Shown in pieces: positions 18,758-26,510 of a DNA stretch of 64,000 nucleotides; positions within the stretch are counted from its first letter, which is position 1; each line of letters begins with the position of its first letter. The position numbers and the translations under genes are program-made. The notes beneath the pieces are model-generated. The model was not told the origin of the DNA, searched no databases, and saw only the letters and a program-made list of their open reading frames with translations. The DNA lies in assembly GCF_002252625.1 (NCBI RefSeq), contig NZ_NQKW01000005.1, forward strand, positions 124,001 through 188,000, in the 5' to 3' direction. This DNA is from Synechococcus sp. 1G10. Lineage in GTDB: Bacteria > Cyanobacteriota > Cyanobacteriia > PCC-6307 > Cyanobiaceae.

Positions 18758-19231
18758 TCAGAACGCCGTGTTGCCCTCCACCCAGGTGCCCACACCGCCG
18801 CACCACTCCCGCTTCCAGAAGGGGGCATCGTGTTTAAGGGCTTCGAGCAGCTCCTGGCCGCCCCGCTGGGCCGGGCCGCGCCGGTCGGCGGCCACGGCCA
18901 CCAGCACGATCGCCTCCCCTGGCAGCACCCGGCCCACCCTGTGATCCACCCGCACCGCCAGCAGGCCATGGCGGCGGCTGATGGCGGCGGCGATCCGCTC
19001 GATCTGGGTTTCGGTCATGCCGGGGTAGTGCTCCAGCTCCAGGGCTTCGAGCGCTGCGCCATGGGCGGTGCGGCCGCGCACCCGACCGATGAAGTGGGCT
19101 TCCGCGGCCGGCGCTTCGGCGCCGCCGGCCGTGAGATTCCGCTGCCAGTCGGCCAGGGCCGAGAGCGGGTCGAAGCGGGCGGGATGGAGCCTGAGCTGCA
19201 GCGGGCGCTCCTCTGCCGATGGGTGTGCCAT
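18758..19231 (-). CDS. moaE: Molybdopterin synthase catalytic subunit
   Basis: 157 residues from the ATG at 19231, just after the moaD stop. It transfers sulfur from MoaD thiocarboxylate to cPMP. The family blocks FIGRVRG, LELEHYPGMTE, DHRVGRVLPGEAIVLVAVAADRR and the catalytic Lys region ALKHDAPFWKREW are all readable. It is encoded downstream of moaD and a methyltransferase and converges with moeA. Confidence 0.95.
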   Translation of the reverse strand: MAHPSAEERPLQLRLHPARFDPLSALADWQRNLTAGGAEAPAAEAHFIGRVRGRTAHGAALEALELEHYPGMTETQIERIAAAISRRHGLLAVRVDHRVGRVLPGEAIVLVAVAADRRGPAQRGGQELLEALKHDAPFWKREWCGGVGTWVEGNTAF

Positions 19232-19235
19232 CGGC

Positions 19236-19487
19236 TCAGCCCCCACTGATCGGCGGCAGGAAGGCCACCTCATCGCCGCTCTGGAGCGGCTGATCGAGTG
19301 CGGCGAATGCCTGGTTCACCGCCACCCGCACCTGGGGCGGGATGGCCGCGCCCAGCCCCAGGTGCGGCCAGAGGCTCGCCGGTGTGGGGGATGGATAGTC
19401 AGGTGTGATCGCCAGGCTTCGCTCCCACCAGCCCGCCTGCTCCCGCAGCGAGGCGAACAGGCGCACCATTATAACGGCGGTGCTCAC
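19236..19487 (-). CDS. moaD: Molybdopterin synthase sulfur carrier subunit
   Basis: 83 residues with a ubiquitin-like fold. It starts MVRLFASLREQAG and ends in the diagnostic Gly-Gly after LPPISGG, which is activated as a thiocarboxylate. Its start overlaps the upstream methyltransferase stop by four bases and moaE begins almost directly after it. Confidence 0.93.
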   Translation of the reverse strand: MSTAVIMVRLFASLREQAGWWERSLAITPDYPSPTPASLWPHLGLGAAIPPQVRVAVNQAFAALDQPLQSGDEVAFLPPISGG

Positions 19488-20467
19488 GGCCGCGTGGCCA
19501 CCAGCACCCGGTGCCGGTGGTCGGAGGCCACCCGGCGGATAGCCGTGAAACCCGCCTCGGCCAGGGCGGCGGGCAGATCCAGACGGAAATAGTCCTCGAG
19601 GTAGGGCTCGGTGGCCTTGAGCAGGGTGGCCAGGGCCGGCGGCATGGAGCGGATCACCTCTGCTTCCGGGTCCTGGTCGACCAGGGCGAGCACCCCCTGG
19701 GGCCGCAGCAACCGCGCCGCTTCTTTCAGCACTGCTCGGGTGGCAACGCCCGGCAGTTCATGGCAGAGGAACTGGGCGGTGATCAGATCGAAGCTCGCCG
19801 CCGGCAGGCCCGTGGCTTCAGCGGCGCCGTGGTGCCAGGCCCTGATGCGGCCGCTGGCGTCGCGCACCCGCGCCACCGCAAGCATCTGGGGGGAGAGATC
19901 GAGGCCGCTCACGTGCACATCGCTGTGGCCGTGCTGCTCGAGCCAGTCGGTGAGCGCCAGGGTGCCAACCCCCACGGAGCAGCCGATGTCGAGGACGTCG
20001 CGCACCGGGCCGCTGAGACTGGGTTCGATCGCGGCGTAGATGCCGTCGCGCATGCGCTGCTGGGCGGCCGCGGGGTTGAGTTGTTTCTCCTCTTTCCACA
20101 CCCGCAGCGCCACCGAATCGGTGGCCTGCTCGGTTTCGCAGGCGGCCTGCCAGCAGAGGTTTCCTTCCTCATAGGCGTGGAAACGGGCGCGGTAATAGGG
20201 GGGGATCACAGTGGCCGGGTTGGTGGAGGCCACCAGCAGGGGCTCCGCCTGCTGGAGCAACTGCTCGCGGCGCCGCCTCCAGGGGATGCCCCGGGTTTCG
20301 GCGGTGCGGATCATCATGCGCCGGGCCTGTAGGAACAGCAGCTGACGCACGGGCTCCACCGCCAGCACCGCGGCGATCAGCCGCCCCAGGGGCGTGCGCG
20401 CATCCACCCAGGGGGGCGGCGGCGGCGAGGCGATCACCGGGCCGGTGGGGATGGCGCTGGTGTTCAT
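19484..20467 (-). CDS. Class I SAM-dependent methyltransferase
   Basis: 327 residues. The C-terminal half is a methyltransferase domain with the SAM motif VLDIGCSVGVGTLAL and later motifs DLITAQFLCHELPGV and LLRPQGVLALVDQDPE. The N-terminal ~130 residues are helical and of unknown role (LQARRMMIRTAETRG). The substrate cannot be told. It overlaps moaD by four bases, so it is transcribed with the molybdopterin synthase genes, but the link may be only positional. Confidence 0.85.
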   Translation of the reverse strand: MNTSAIPTGPVIASPPPPPWVDARTPLGRLIAAVLAVEPVRQLLFLQARRMMIRTAETRGIPWRRRREQLLQQAEPLLVASTNPATVIPPYYRARFHAYEEGNLCWQAACETEQATDSVALRVWKEEKQLNPAAAQQRMRDGIYAAIEPSLSGPVRDVLDIGCSVGVGTLALTDWLEQHGHSDVHVSGLDLSPQMLAVARVRDASGRIRAWHHGAAEATGLPAASFDLITAQFLCHELPGVATRAVLKEAARLLRPQGVLALVDQDPEAEVIRSMPPALATLLKATEPYLEDYFRLDLPAALAEAGFTAIRRVASDHRHRVLVATRP

Positions 20468-20517
20468 CGGGACGCTGGGATCGGCGGCGTGGCTGCCATC
20501 CTGACGCCCCTGGCGGA

Positions 20518-20850
20518 TCAGCTGGGGAGCGTTTGCTCGATCACCCAGCGCCGGTAGGCGGGATCGGGATCCTGCAGGGGCGTGGCCATGATCGCGGGGA
20601 TCTCGTAAGGGTGAACCTCACGAAGCAGGTCCATCAGTGCCTGCCGGTGTTGCTGGGTGGTCTTGAAGGTGATCCGGATCTCCGGCTCTTCCACCAGCTC
20701 CCCCTTCCAGACGTAGATGCTCTCGATCGGCTCCAGCTGGGCGCAGGCCGCCAGGCCCGCACGCACCACCTGCCTGGCCAATCGTCTGGCATCGTCGCGT
20801 TTCGCCACCGTGGTGAGCACGGCCAGCAGCGACGACTCGGGGGTGCTCAT
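20518..20850 (-). CDS. cutA: Divalent cation tolerance protein CutA
   Basis: 110 residues, normal for the trimeric CutA1 family. Motifs: LARQVVRAGLAACAQLEPIESIYVWKGELVEEPEIRI and HPYEIPAIMATPL. Despite its name the family is a PII-like fold with unclear physiological role, linked to copper tolerance in E. coli. It follows a short gap after the methyltransferase-moaDE group on the same strand. Confidence 0.93.
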   Translation of the reverse strand: MSTPESSLLAVLTTVAKRDDARRLARQVVRAGLAACAQLEPIESIYVWKGELVEEPEIRITFKTTQQHRQALMDLLREVHPYEIPAIMATPLQDPDPAYRRWVIEQTLPS

Positions 20851-20976
20851 GGCGGATCGCCTGGCTGTCGCCTGGAACGGATGAAGCTCACCATCAGGCA
20901 GAGATGGGTGATGTTGTCAACCGCCTGGCTGCAGCCGATGGCTGAAGGCTGATTAACCCCCGTCAGACGCATCAGA

Positions 20977-21099
20977 TCAGATCACCCGTCCGAGCGGGGT
21001 GTGCCGCAGCAGGATCGTGAGCAGCCAGCACCCGCTCAGGGCCACACCGAAGCTGACCTGGAACTTGAGCGCGGCGGGCAGCGGGGAGGGCAGTCCCAT
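20977..21099 (-). CDS. Possible small single-span membrane protein
   Basis: 40 codons (MGLPSPLP...LLRHTPLGRVI) with one hydrophobic segment flanked by a basic C-terminus. There is no clear ribosome site and no homology that I recognise; it could be chance. It lies divergent from the 21212 gene. Confidence 0.25.
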   Translation of the reverse strand: MGLPSPLPAALKFQVSFGVALSGCWLLTILLRHTPLGRVI

Positions 21100-21211
21100 C
21101 GGCCGGATCCGGCCCAACTCCTGGCTCCGATGGGCTTGGCACTGAGACGCATCCTGAAGTGGGGACTCAGTCGGCCAGTACCGTCCACCCCAAAACCACG
21201 CCCCGCCGATC

Positions 21212-22648
21212 GTGCCGATCTCGATTTCGTTTCGTCTGTGGGGCTGGCCTGCCGCTGTGGCGAGCAGCTTGGTGGCCAGCAGCTTGGTGATGACGGCCCC
21301 CGCGATGGCTGGCACGGTCAGCGGCACTGCCACCTTCCGCGAGCGGATCGCCCTGCCGCCCGATGCAGTGTTCGAGGTCGTGATCGAGGATTACGCGCGG
21401 GCCGATGCTCCCGCCACGGTGATCGGCCGCCAGCGGATCGCGCCGGCCGGCCAGCCGCCGTTCCGCTTCTCGATTCCGTATAAGGACAGCGACGTGACGC
21501 CCCGCGGCCGCTACACGCTGCGGGCAACGCTGCGTCACCAGGGCCGGTTGCTGTTCAGCAGCGACACGATCACGCCGGTGCTCAGTGGCCAGAAGCAACC
21601 GGTGGAGCTGCTGCTGAAGCAGGTTGGCTTCGGTGCGCTGCCGGCCAGCTGGCAGGGCGACATCCCCGGCGCGGGCGGCGCGATCCGCTGGCATGTGGAT
21701 CTGGCCGCCGATGGCACCTACCAGCTGCGGCAGATCTTTCTGAACCGGCCCCAACCAAATGCGTTCGATGACATCGGCCGCTGGCGCCTGGAGCCCGGCA
21801 CCGGGCGGCTGGTGCTTCGGGGCGGCCGCGAGGCGCCCGTCTTTCTGCAGCCGCTCGATGCTGGTGCGGCGCTGCGCAAGCTCGACCTGGAGGGTGCGCC
21901 GATCAGCTCCGCCCAGAACGATCGGCTGAAGCGGCTGCCCCAGCCAGCGCCGATCGACCCACGCCTGCAGCTCACAGGGATGTTCACCTACATGGCCGAT
22001 GCGGCCAGCATCCGGCTCTGCGCCACCAGCCAGCGGCTGCCGGTGGCGATGGAAGGCGACTTCCTGGCCCTGCAGCGCGCCTATCTCCAGGCCCGTCCGT
22101 CCGACAAGCCCGGCCAGCCGCTGCTGGTGGGGCTGCAGGGGCTGATCACCCAGCGGCCGTCGATGGAGGAGGGGCAGCCGCCACGCCGCACCCTGGTGGT
22201 GGAAAAATTCGGCACCATCAACCCCGGACAGGGTTGCCCCAAGCCCGCCAGGGCTCAGAAGAGGTCGGGCCGCGGGCAACCCCGCCGGCAACTCGTTGCC
22301 CCCTTGCGGGGTACCACCTGGAAGCTGCTGGCCCTCGGTGGGGAGACGGTCGTCCCTCGGCAGCCCCCCGGCCGAGCGATCGAGCTGCAGCTGTCTGCCG
22401 AGAACCTGCGCCTGGCTGGCAGCGGTGGCTGCAACCGCTTGATGGGCGGCTTCAGCCTCGAGGGCGAAACAATACGGTTCTTCCAGCTGGCCAGCACCCG
22501 GATGGCCTGCAGCCCGGAAGTAATGGCCATCGAGCAGCGCTACACCGAAGCCCTGGCTCTGGTGCGCCGCTGGAGCATCGACAAGCGCAGCCTGATGCTC
22601 CAGGACGCCAGCGGCAAGACGCTGCTGCTCCTCCAGGCGGGCGAGTAG
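21212..22648 (+). CDS. Secreted YbaY / NlpE-like / META-domain fusion protein
   Basis: 478 residues. After a signal peptide ending near APAMA, a YbaY-type beta domain follows (TATFRERIALPPDAVFEVVIED, then FRFSIPYKDSDV). About residues 145-315 resemble the NlpE N-terminal domain (FGALPASWQGDIPGAGGAIRWHVDLAADGTYQLR). About residues 365-478 are a META/HslJ domain (LRGTTWKLLALGGE, GSGGCNRLMGGFSLEG, TRMACSPEVMAIEQRY). All three domains are envelope-stress or lysozyme/antibiotic-resistance associated in other bacteria, so a periplasmic stress-defence role is plausible but untested. The start is a GTG. Confidence 0.8.
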   Translation: MPISISFRLWGWPAAVASSLVASSLVMTAPAMAGTVSGTATFRERIALPPDAVFEVVIEDYARADAPATVIGRQRIAPAGQPPFRFSIPYKDSDVTPRGRYTLRATLRHQGRLLFSSDTITPVLSGQKQPVELLLKQVGFGALPASWQGDIPGAGGAIRWHVDLAADGTYQLRQIFLNRPQPNAFDDIGRWRLEPGTGRLVLRGGREAPVFLQPLDAGAALRKLDLEGAPISSAQNDRLKRLPQPAPIDPRLQLTGMFTYMADAASIRLCATSQRLPVAMEGDFLALQRAYLQARPSDKPGQPLLVGLQGLITQRPSMEEGQPPRRTLVVEKFGTINPGQGCPKPARAQKRSGRGQPRRQLVAPLRGTTWKLLALGGETVVPRQPPGRAIELQLSAENLRLAGSGGCNRLMGGFSLEGETIRFFQLASTRMACSPEVMAIEQRYTEALALVRRWSIDKRSLMLQDASGKTLLLLQAGE

Positions 22649-23041
22649 CCAGATCCGGTCTGCGGATTCAACCTTTGGTGCGATCTCGGCCAGCTGCCAC
22701 AGCTTTCGTCACTCTCTGACCCACCAACTTCTGAAGAGAGGTATGGGGAATGTCACGAGCCAGGAGTTGTTGGAGCACAACGACGAGAGGAGTGCGTTGA
22801 TGACCTGTTTGTGCTGAATCGTGGTCACTGTGGTGCGTCAAAACAGCCGACATTCTGTAGCTGGTTGAACATCTGGTTCCTGGACCCGCCCATCTTCCCC
22901 TCTGCCAGGAGCCGATCTTCGCAAAAGCCATATGCTGGAAGAACTTTCAGGAAATAGCGTAGGGTCTTGATGGCTTCTTCTGCTGCTGCAGATCTCTAGA
23001 AAGGATGGAAGCTGGACATGCCGAAATACTGTTAGCCTGAC
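22649..23041. other. Gene-poor gap at the edge of an AT-richer island
   Basis: No convincing gene. A minus-strand reading near 22671-22850 (QRTPLVVVLQQLLARDIPHT) looks vaguely coding but lacks a start and a recognised family; it may be a gene remnant. Base composition becomes more AT-rich here, marking the left edge of the nitrilase/toxin-antitoxin island. Confidence 0.4.
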
Positions 23042-24097
23042 ATGCACCAGCAGAGGCAAAAGTTGCGAATTGCAGTTGTTCAAAGACCGCCGGTGTTACT
23101 GAACCGTTCCGCGACAATCGCTGACGCCGTCGACTCGATACGTGAAGCTGCGTCAAATGAGGCCCGAATTGTGGTTTTTCCAGAGGCATACATCCCGGGA
23201 TATCCATCCTGGATCTGGAGGCTGCGGCCAGGTGCAGATATGGCGCTCGCGGAGAAGCTTCACTCCCAGCTTCTCGCAAATGCCGTCAGCCTCAACGGCA
23301 ACGATCTCACTCCGCTTCGCGAGGCTGCAAAGAAGCACAAGGTAACAGTTGTCTGCGGTGTGGATGAGCGGGATGCTGAATTCAGCCGCGGAACTATTTA
23401 CAATACGGTTGTGGTGATAGGGCCAGACGGAGCCTTATTGAATAGGCATCGAAAACTCATGCCGACGAATCCAGGGCGTATGGTATGGGGATTTGGCGAT
23501 GGTTCAGGGCTAAAGGTAGTTGACACGACTTCCGGCCGTATCGGCACGCTCATATGTTGGGAGAATTACATGCCGCTTGCACGATTTACGCTTTACGCCC
23601 TTGGTGTCGAGATTTACATCGCCCCTGCTTATGACTCCGGTGACAAGTGGATTGGCACACTCCAGCACATCGCACGAGAGGGTGGATGCTGGGTAGTGGG
23701 AAGCGGAATGGCCTTCCGGGCCGCAGACATTCCGGATTCTGTTCCTGGAAAATCGGAGCTGTATCCAAATGCCGAGGAGTGGATAAACCCTGGAGATTCA
23801 GTGGTGATCGAGCCGGGCGGAAGGATCGTGGCAGGGCCCAGGCGGCGTGAGTTAGGAATTCTGTATGCAGAGATTGACCTTGAGCGTGTTGGAATTGCGC
23901 AGCGGAGTCTCGATGTTGTCGGGCATTACTCGAGGCCCGACATCTTTCAGTTACAGGTGAATACAAATCCGCTCAAGCCCGTTGTATTCGAGATCGGCAA
24001 GGAGTCTTCGATTGGTAATATTCAGATGCAGAAGACGGGGGCGGAGGTTGCTCATTCAATCGGAGTAGCTCTGCCCGCTTCTGATCTTGAGCGTTAG
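23042..24097 (+). CDS. Nitrilase-superfamily carbon-nitrogen hydrolase
   Basis: 351 residues. The catalytic triad is Glu48 (VVFPEAY), Lys138 (RHRKLMPTN) and Cys172 (LICWENYMP). The RHRKLMPTNPGRMVWGFGDG block is characteristic of true nitrilases, which hydrolyse nitriles to carboxylic acid and ammonia. It is distinct from the NitC paralogue at 47.2 kb. Codon use is much more AT-rich than in surrounding genes and toxin-antitoxin genes follow, so horizontal acquisition is likely. The substrate is unknown. Confidence 0.9.
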   Translation: MHQQRQKLRIAVVQRPPVLLNRSATIADAVDSIREAASNEARIVVFPEAYIPGYPSWIWRLRPGADMALAEKLHSQLLANAVSLNGNDLTPLREAAKKHKVTVVCGVDERDAEFSRGTIYNTVVVIGPDGALLNRHRKLMPTNPGRMVWGFGDGSGLKVVDTTSGRIGTLICWENYMPLARFTLYALGVEIYIAPAYDSGDKWIGTLQHIAREGGCWVVGSGMAFRAADIPDSVPGKSELYPNAEEWINPGDSVVIEPGGRIVAGPRRRELGILYAEIDLERVGIAQRSLDVVGHYSRPDIFQLQVNTNPLKPVVFEIGKESSIGNIQMQKTGAEVAHSIGVALPASDLER

Positions 24098-24124
24098 AAG
24101 GATCAGAAGAAACTCGGAAGCATC

Positions 24125-24148
24125 AACGTCTTGACGTCTTGACGTCAA
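24125..24148. promoter_or_regulatory. Repeated GACGTC operator-like element before a toxin-antitoxin operon
   Basis: Two exact tandem TTGACGTC units (24131-24146), preceded by AACGTC and followed by AA, so TTGACGTCAA is also a palindrome. It lies about 20 bases before the antitoxin start, where RHH antitoxins commonly autoregulate. Function is inferred. Confidence 0.5.
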
Positions 24149-24165
24149 AGCGCTAAGATCGAGGA

Positions 24166-24396
24166 ATGGATGAAGCCAAAAGGGCCACTATTTACTTTGA
24201 CGCGGATGTTCATCGTGCACTGCGCCTAAGGGCTGCTGCATGTAATCGCTCAATATCGGATATGGTAAATGAAGCAGTGCGCATGACATTGGCGGAAGAT
24301 GCTGATGATTTGAGAGATGCTGATCAGAGACAGGCTGAGTCAAGCTCTAGCTTCGAAGAGTTTGTCACAAGTCTAAGAGATAGTGGCCGAATATAG
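24166..24396 (+). CDS. Ribbon-helix-helix (CopG/RelB-like) antitoxin
   Basis: 76 residues. The N-terminal RHH fold is readable: the strand ATIYFDADVHRALRLRAA, then SISDMVNEAVRMTL. An acidic Ser-rich C-terminal tail would bind the toxin. It overlaps the RelE-like toxin by 14 bases and has tandem GACGTC repeats just upstream, consistent with autorepression. Confidence 0.85.
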   Translation: MDEAKRATIYFDADVHRALRLRAAACNRSISDMVNEAVRMTLAEDADDLRDADQRQAESSSSFEEFVTSLRDSGRI

Positions 24397-24652
24397 ATAC
24401 AGCCTCTCGATTAAGCCATCAGCCGCCAAGGAACTACAAGCGGTATCTGACAAGGCGACGTTGTCGCGATTGATTGAGAAGATTAAATCACTGGAAACTC
24501 AACCATGGCTATTAGGGTCTGAAAAGCTCGCAGGCAGGCCGAACCTTTATCGTGTCCGTCAGGGTAACCATCGGGTTGTCTACTCCGTCGATGATCAGTC
24601 GCGTGTTGTCGACATTATTAAGGTTGGCCATAGAAGAGATGTCTACCGATGA
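24383..24652 (+). CDS. RelE/ParE-family toxin
   Basis: 89 residues. Typical RelE fold motifs: YSLSIKPSAAKELQAV at the N-terminus, then KLAGRPNLYRVRQGNHRVVYSVDD and IIKVGHRRDVYR at the C-terminus. RelE toxins cleave mRNA on the ribosome; ParE relatives target gyrase, and I cannot decide between them fully, though the GNHRVVY block favours RelE. It starts at a GTG overlapping the antitoxin. Confidence 0.88.
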   Translation: MAEYRYSLSIKPSAAKELQAVSDKATLSRLIEKIKSLETQPWLLGSEKLAGRPNLYRVRQGNHRVVYSVDDQSRVVDIIKVGHRRDVYR

Positions 24653-24807
24653 GTGGACCTTCTGGAATCAAGATACTGAAGACGGGAGCTGAGGAAATCG
24701 ACAATGCCCAAGTTCGCTCGCCCGATTCTGATCTTGAGCGTTCTCCGTATCCAGCAAGCCGTTGACCGGAAGTCGCAACTGGTACCGAGTTACAGTACCA
24801 TGCATAG

Positions 24808-25063
24808 ATGAAGCGGAAGCACCAGCGCACCCTTGAGCTGATTTTCTCCCCTCCCGTAAACGGCAGCTTGCAGTGGAGGGACATCGAAGCCCTGTTTCAG
24901 GAGCTTGGTGGGGATGTCACTGAGAGGGCGGGCAGCCGAGTCGCGGTCGTTCTGTTTGGCGATGGGTGGGGTCTTTCACAGGCCCCACCCATCGCCCGAT
25001 ACAGACAAGGGTGCTGTTGCTTCAATCCGCAAATGGTTTGAAGCACACGGAGTGTCATCATGA
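24808..25063 (+). pseudogene. hicA: HicA-type toxin gene broken by a +1 frameshift
   Basis: The N-terminal half reads as a HicA-like toxin (KHQRTLELIFSPPVNGSLQWRDIEALFQELGGDV, GSRVAVVL). After 24971 the coding continues in another frame as VFHRPHPSPDTDKGAVASIRKWFEAHGV, ending in a stop that overlaps the hicB ATG by four bases. The catalytic His of the HRPHP block is therefore out of frame. One extra base in the TGGGG run (24968-24971) explains it. Without frameshifting the product is a 77-residue protein lacking the active site. The frameshift lies within a perfect hairpin described separately. Confidence 0.85.
24958..24996. repeat. Perfect 14-bp inverted repeat at the hicA frameshift
   Basis: GGCGATGGGTGGGG (24958-24971), an 11-base spacer, then CCCCACCCATCGCC (24983-24996), its exact complement. 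The right arm encodes the conserved PHPSP part of HicA. The left arm replaces the codons where HicA proteins have a different sequence and contains the extra base. Confidence 0.9.
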
Positions 25064-25392
25064 ATCTAATGACTGTGGATGGCTACCACGCCAAAATTGA
25101 ATTCGACGAGGAAACGGATCAGTTTCGCGGGGAAATTCTTGGGCTTTCTGGGGGAGCGGACTTCTATGGATCAAGTCCGGATGAGCTTCGTCGAGAATTC
25201 AAAAAGTCACTGGAAGTCTTTCTTGATGTCTGCAAGGAGCAAGGAATTGAGCCGCGGAAACACTTTTCAGGCAAATTCAATCTTCGGATTCCGCCTGAAC
25301 TCCATGAGAAGTTGGTGATGACTGCGGAAGTGCAGGGAAAGAGTCTTAACACGCTCGCACAGGAAGCACTCCGGAGAATTGTCACCGCATAG
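25060..25392 (+). CDS. hicB: HicB-family antitoxin
   Basis: 110 residues. The N-terminal part is the partially degraded RNase-H-like HicB fold (GYHAKIEFDEETDQFRGEILGL, FYGSSPDELRREFKKSLEVFLDVC). The C-terminus is an RHH DNA-binding domain (SGKFNLRIPPELHEKLVMTAEVQGKSLNTLAQEAL). Its ATG overlaps the hicA stop. As the toxin is broken, this antitoxin is probably an orphan that may still repress its promoter. Confidence 0.9.
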   Translation: MNLMTVDGYHAKIEFDEETDQFRGEILGLSGGADFYGSSPDELRREFKKSLEVFLDVCKEQGIEPRKHFSGKFNLRIPPELHEKLVMTAEVQGKSLNTLAQEALRRIVTA

Positions 25393-25548
25393 ATGAACTG
25401 ATAATAAGCCCCTTGAGTGGACAGGCCTCCACCGACTTTATTCTTGCGCTCTATAGTCCCTGCCTTTCACTCAGGGGTGGCGTTATCCCACCAGTGGAAT
25501 CCAATATAGACTCCGACCTTCACTGGCGCATCGCAAACGAGGTGTGAC

Positions 25549-26034
25549 ATGGTAATGCCTGCAAAAAACACGATTTGCCTCTGGTATGACGATGGCGCCG
25601 AGAACGCCGCGCGGTTCTATTCCGAGACGTTTCCCGAGTCATCTGTCGGAGCGGTGCACCGCGCACCAGGGGACTTTCCGGCTGGGAAGCAGGGAGACGT
25701 GTTGACTGTTGAGTTTTCCGTGATGGGTATTCCCTGCCTCGGGCTCAACGGCGGTCCTGCGTTCAAGCACAACGAAGCATTTTCGTTTCAGGTTGCAACC
25801 GTTGACCAGGCTGAGACTGATCGCTACTGGAACGCGATTGTAGGCAACGGTGGGCAAGAGAGCGAGTGCGGCTGGTGCAAGGACAAGTGGGGATTGTCCT
25901 GGCAGATTACCCCGATTGCTCTGACCAAGGCCTTCACCAACCCCGTTCGCGCTGTCGCCAAGCGCGCGTTCGATGCAATGATGACGATGAGAAAGATCGA
26001 CATTGCCGCAATCGAGGCGGCGATACGTGGTTGA
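25549..26034 (+). CDS. VOC-superfamily PhnB-like protein
   Basis: 161 residues. The glyoxalase/PhnB-like fold shows as ICLWYDDGAENAARFYSETFPES, then LTVEFSVMGIPCLGLNGGP and FSFQVATVDQAETDRYWNAIV, with CGWCKDKWGLSWQITP at the end. Such proteins (often called 3-demethylubiquinone methyltransferase-like) usually have no known reaction. Composition is AT-richer than the core genes. It is separate from hicB by about 155 bases. Confidence 0.85.
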   Translation: MVMPAKNTICLWYDDGAENAARFYSETFPESSVGAVHRAPGDFPAGKQGDVLTVEFSVMGIPCLGLNGGPAFKHNEAFSFQVATVDQAETDRYWNAIVGNGGQESECGWCKDKWGLSWQITPIALTKAFTNPVRAVAKRAFDAMMTMRKIDIAAIEAAIRG

Positions 26035-26288
26035 GGTGCACGATAACGATGCAGTGACTTTCAGTTGTAGCGAACGGTCCGCCGCGAGACCTGCTTCTGA
26101 ACCGGAGCATTAGCGCCAATTGCATTATGTGTATTGTTTATAATTAGCTTGCATCAGGCAACCCTTCCCGGCATTGGCAGGCGGGGTGCCTGGCTTGGGG
26201 TCTAAGAGCTTGGCAGTATCAGTTGTGGCAAGAGGTTGGCTATGTCCTTCCTCGCAGACTGCTCGGCGGTTCATGCAGCAATCGCGAA

Positions 26289-26495
26289 TCAATCAATCGC
26301 GATTCCCATTTTCCTTTCGACCAGCTTCTTCAGATAAATTCTCCTGGCACGGTCTAATCCAGAAGATTTCATTTTATTTAGTTCAATCATTTCCGGCAGC
26401 GCCAGCTTCATCTGCTCCCGCACTCGGCTCTGGCTGAGCCTCGTTACCACGCCGATCACCTCGCAGCCCTTCCGCAGCAGCTGCATGGAGCGCAC
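26289..26495 (-). CDS. Small protein with possible helix-turn-helix, perhaps a remnant
   Basis: 68 codons in the same frame as, and 15 bases after, the pyruvate kinase stop. The first part (MQLLRKGCEVIGVVTRLSQSRVREQ) resembles an HTH of the FlhC/TraR kind; the rest is Lys-rich and AT-rich. It may be a gene remnant fused by rearrangement at the island boundary. I do not recognise a family with confidence. The 250 bases to its right, up to the VOC gene, show nothing else. Confidence 0.35.
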   Translation of the reverse strand: MRSMQLLRKGCEVIGVVTRLSQSRVREQMKLALPEMIELNKMKSSGLDRARRIYLKKLVERKMGIAID

Positions 26496-26510
26496 CCAGT
26501 TGCGGCAGCC

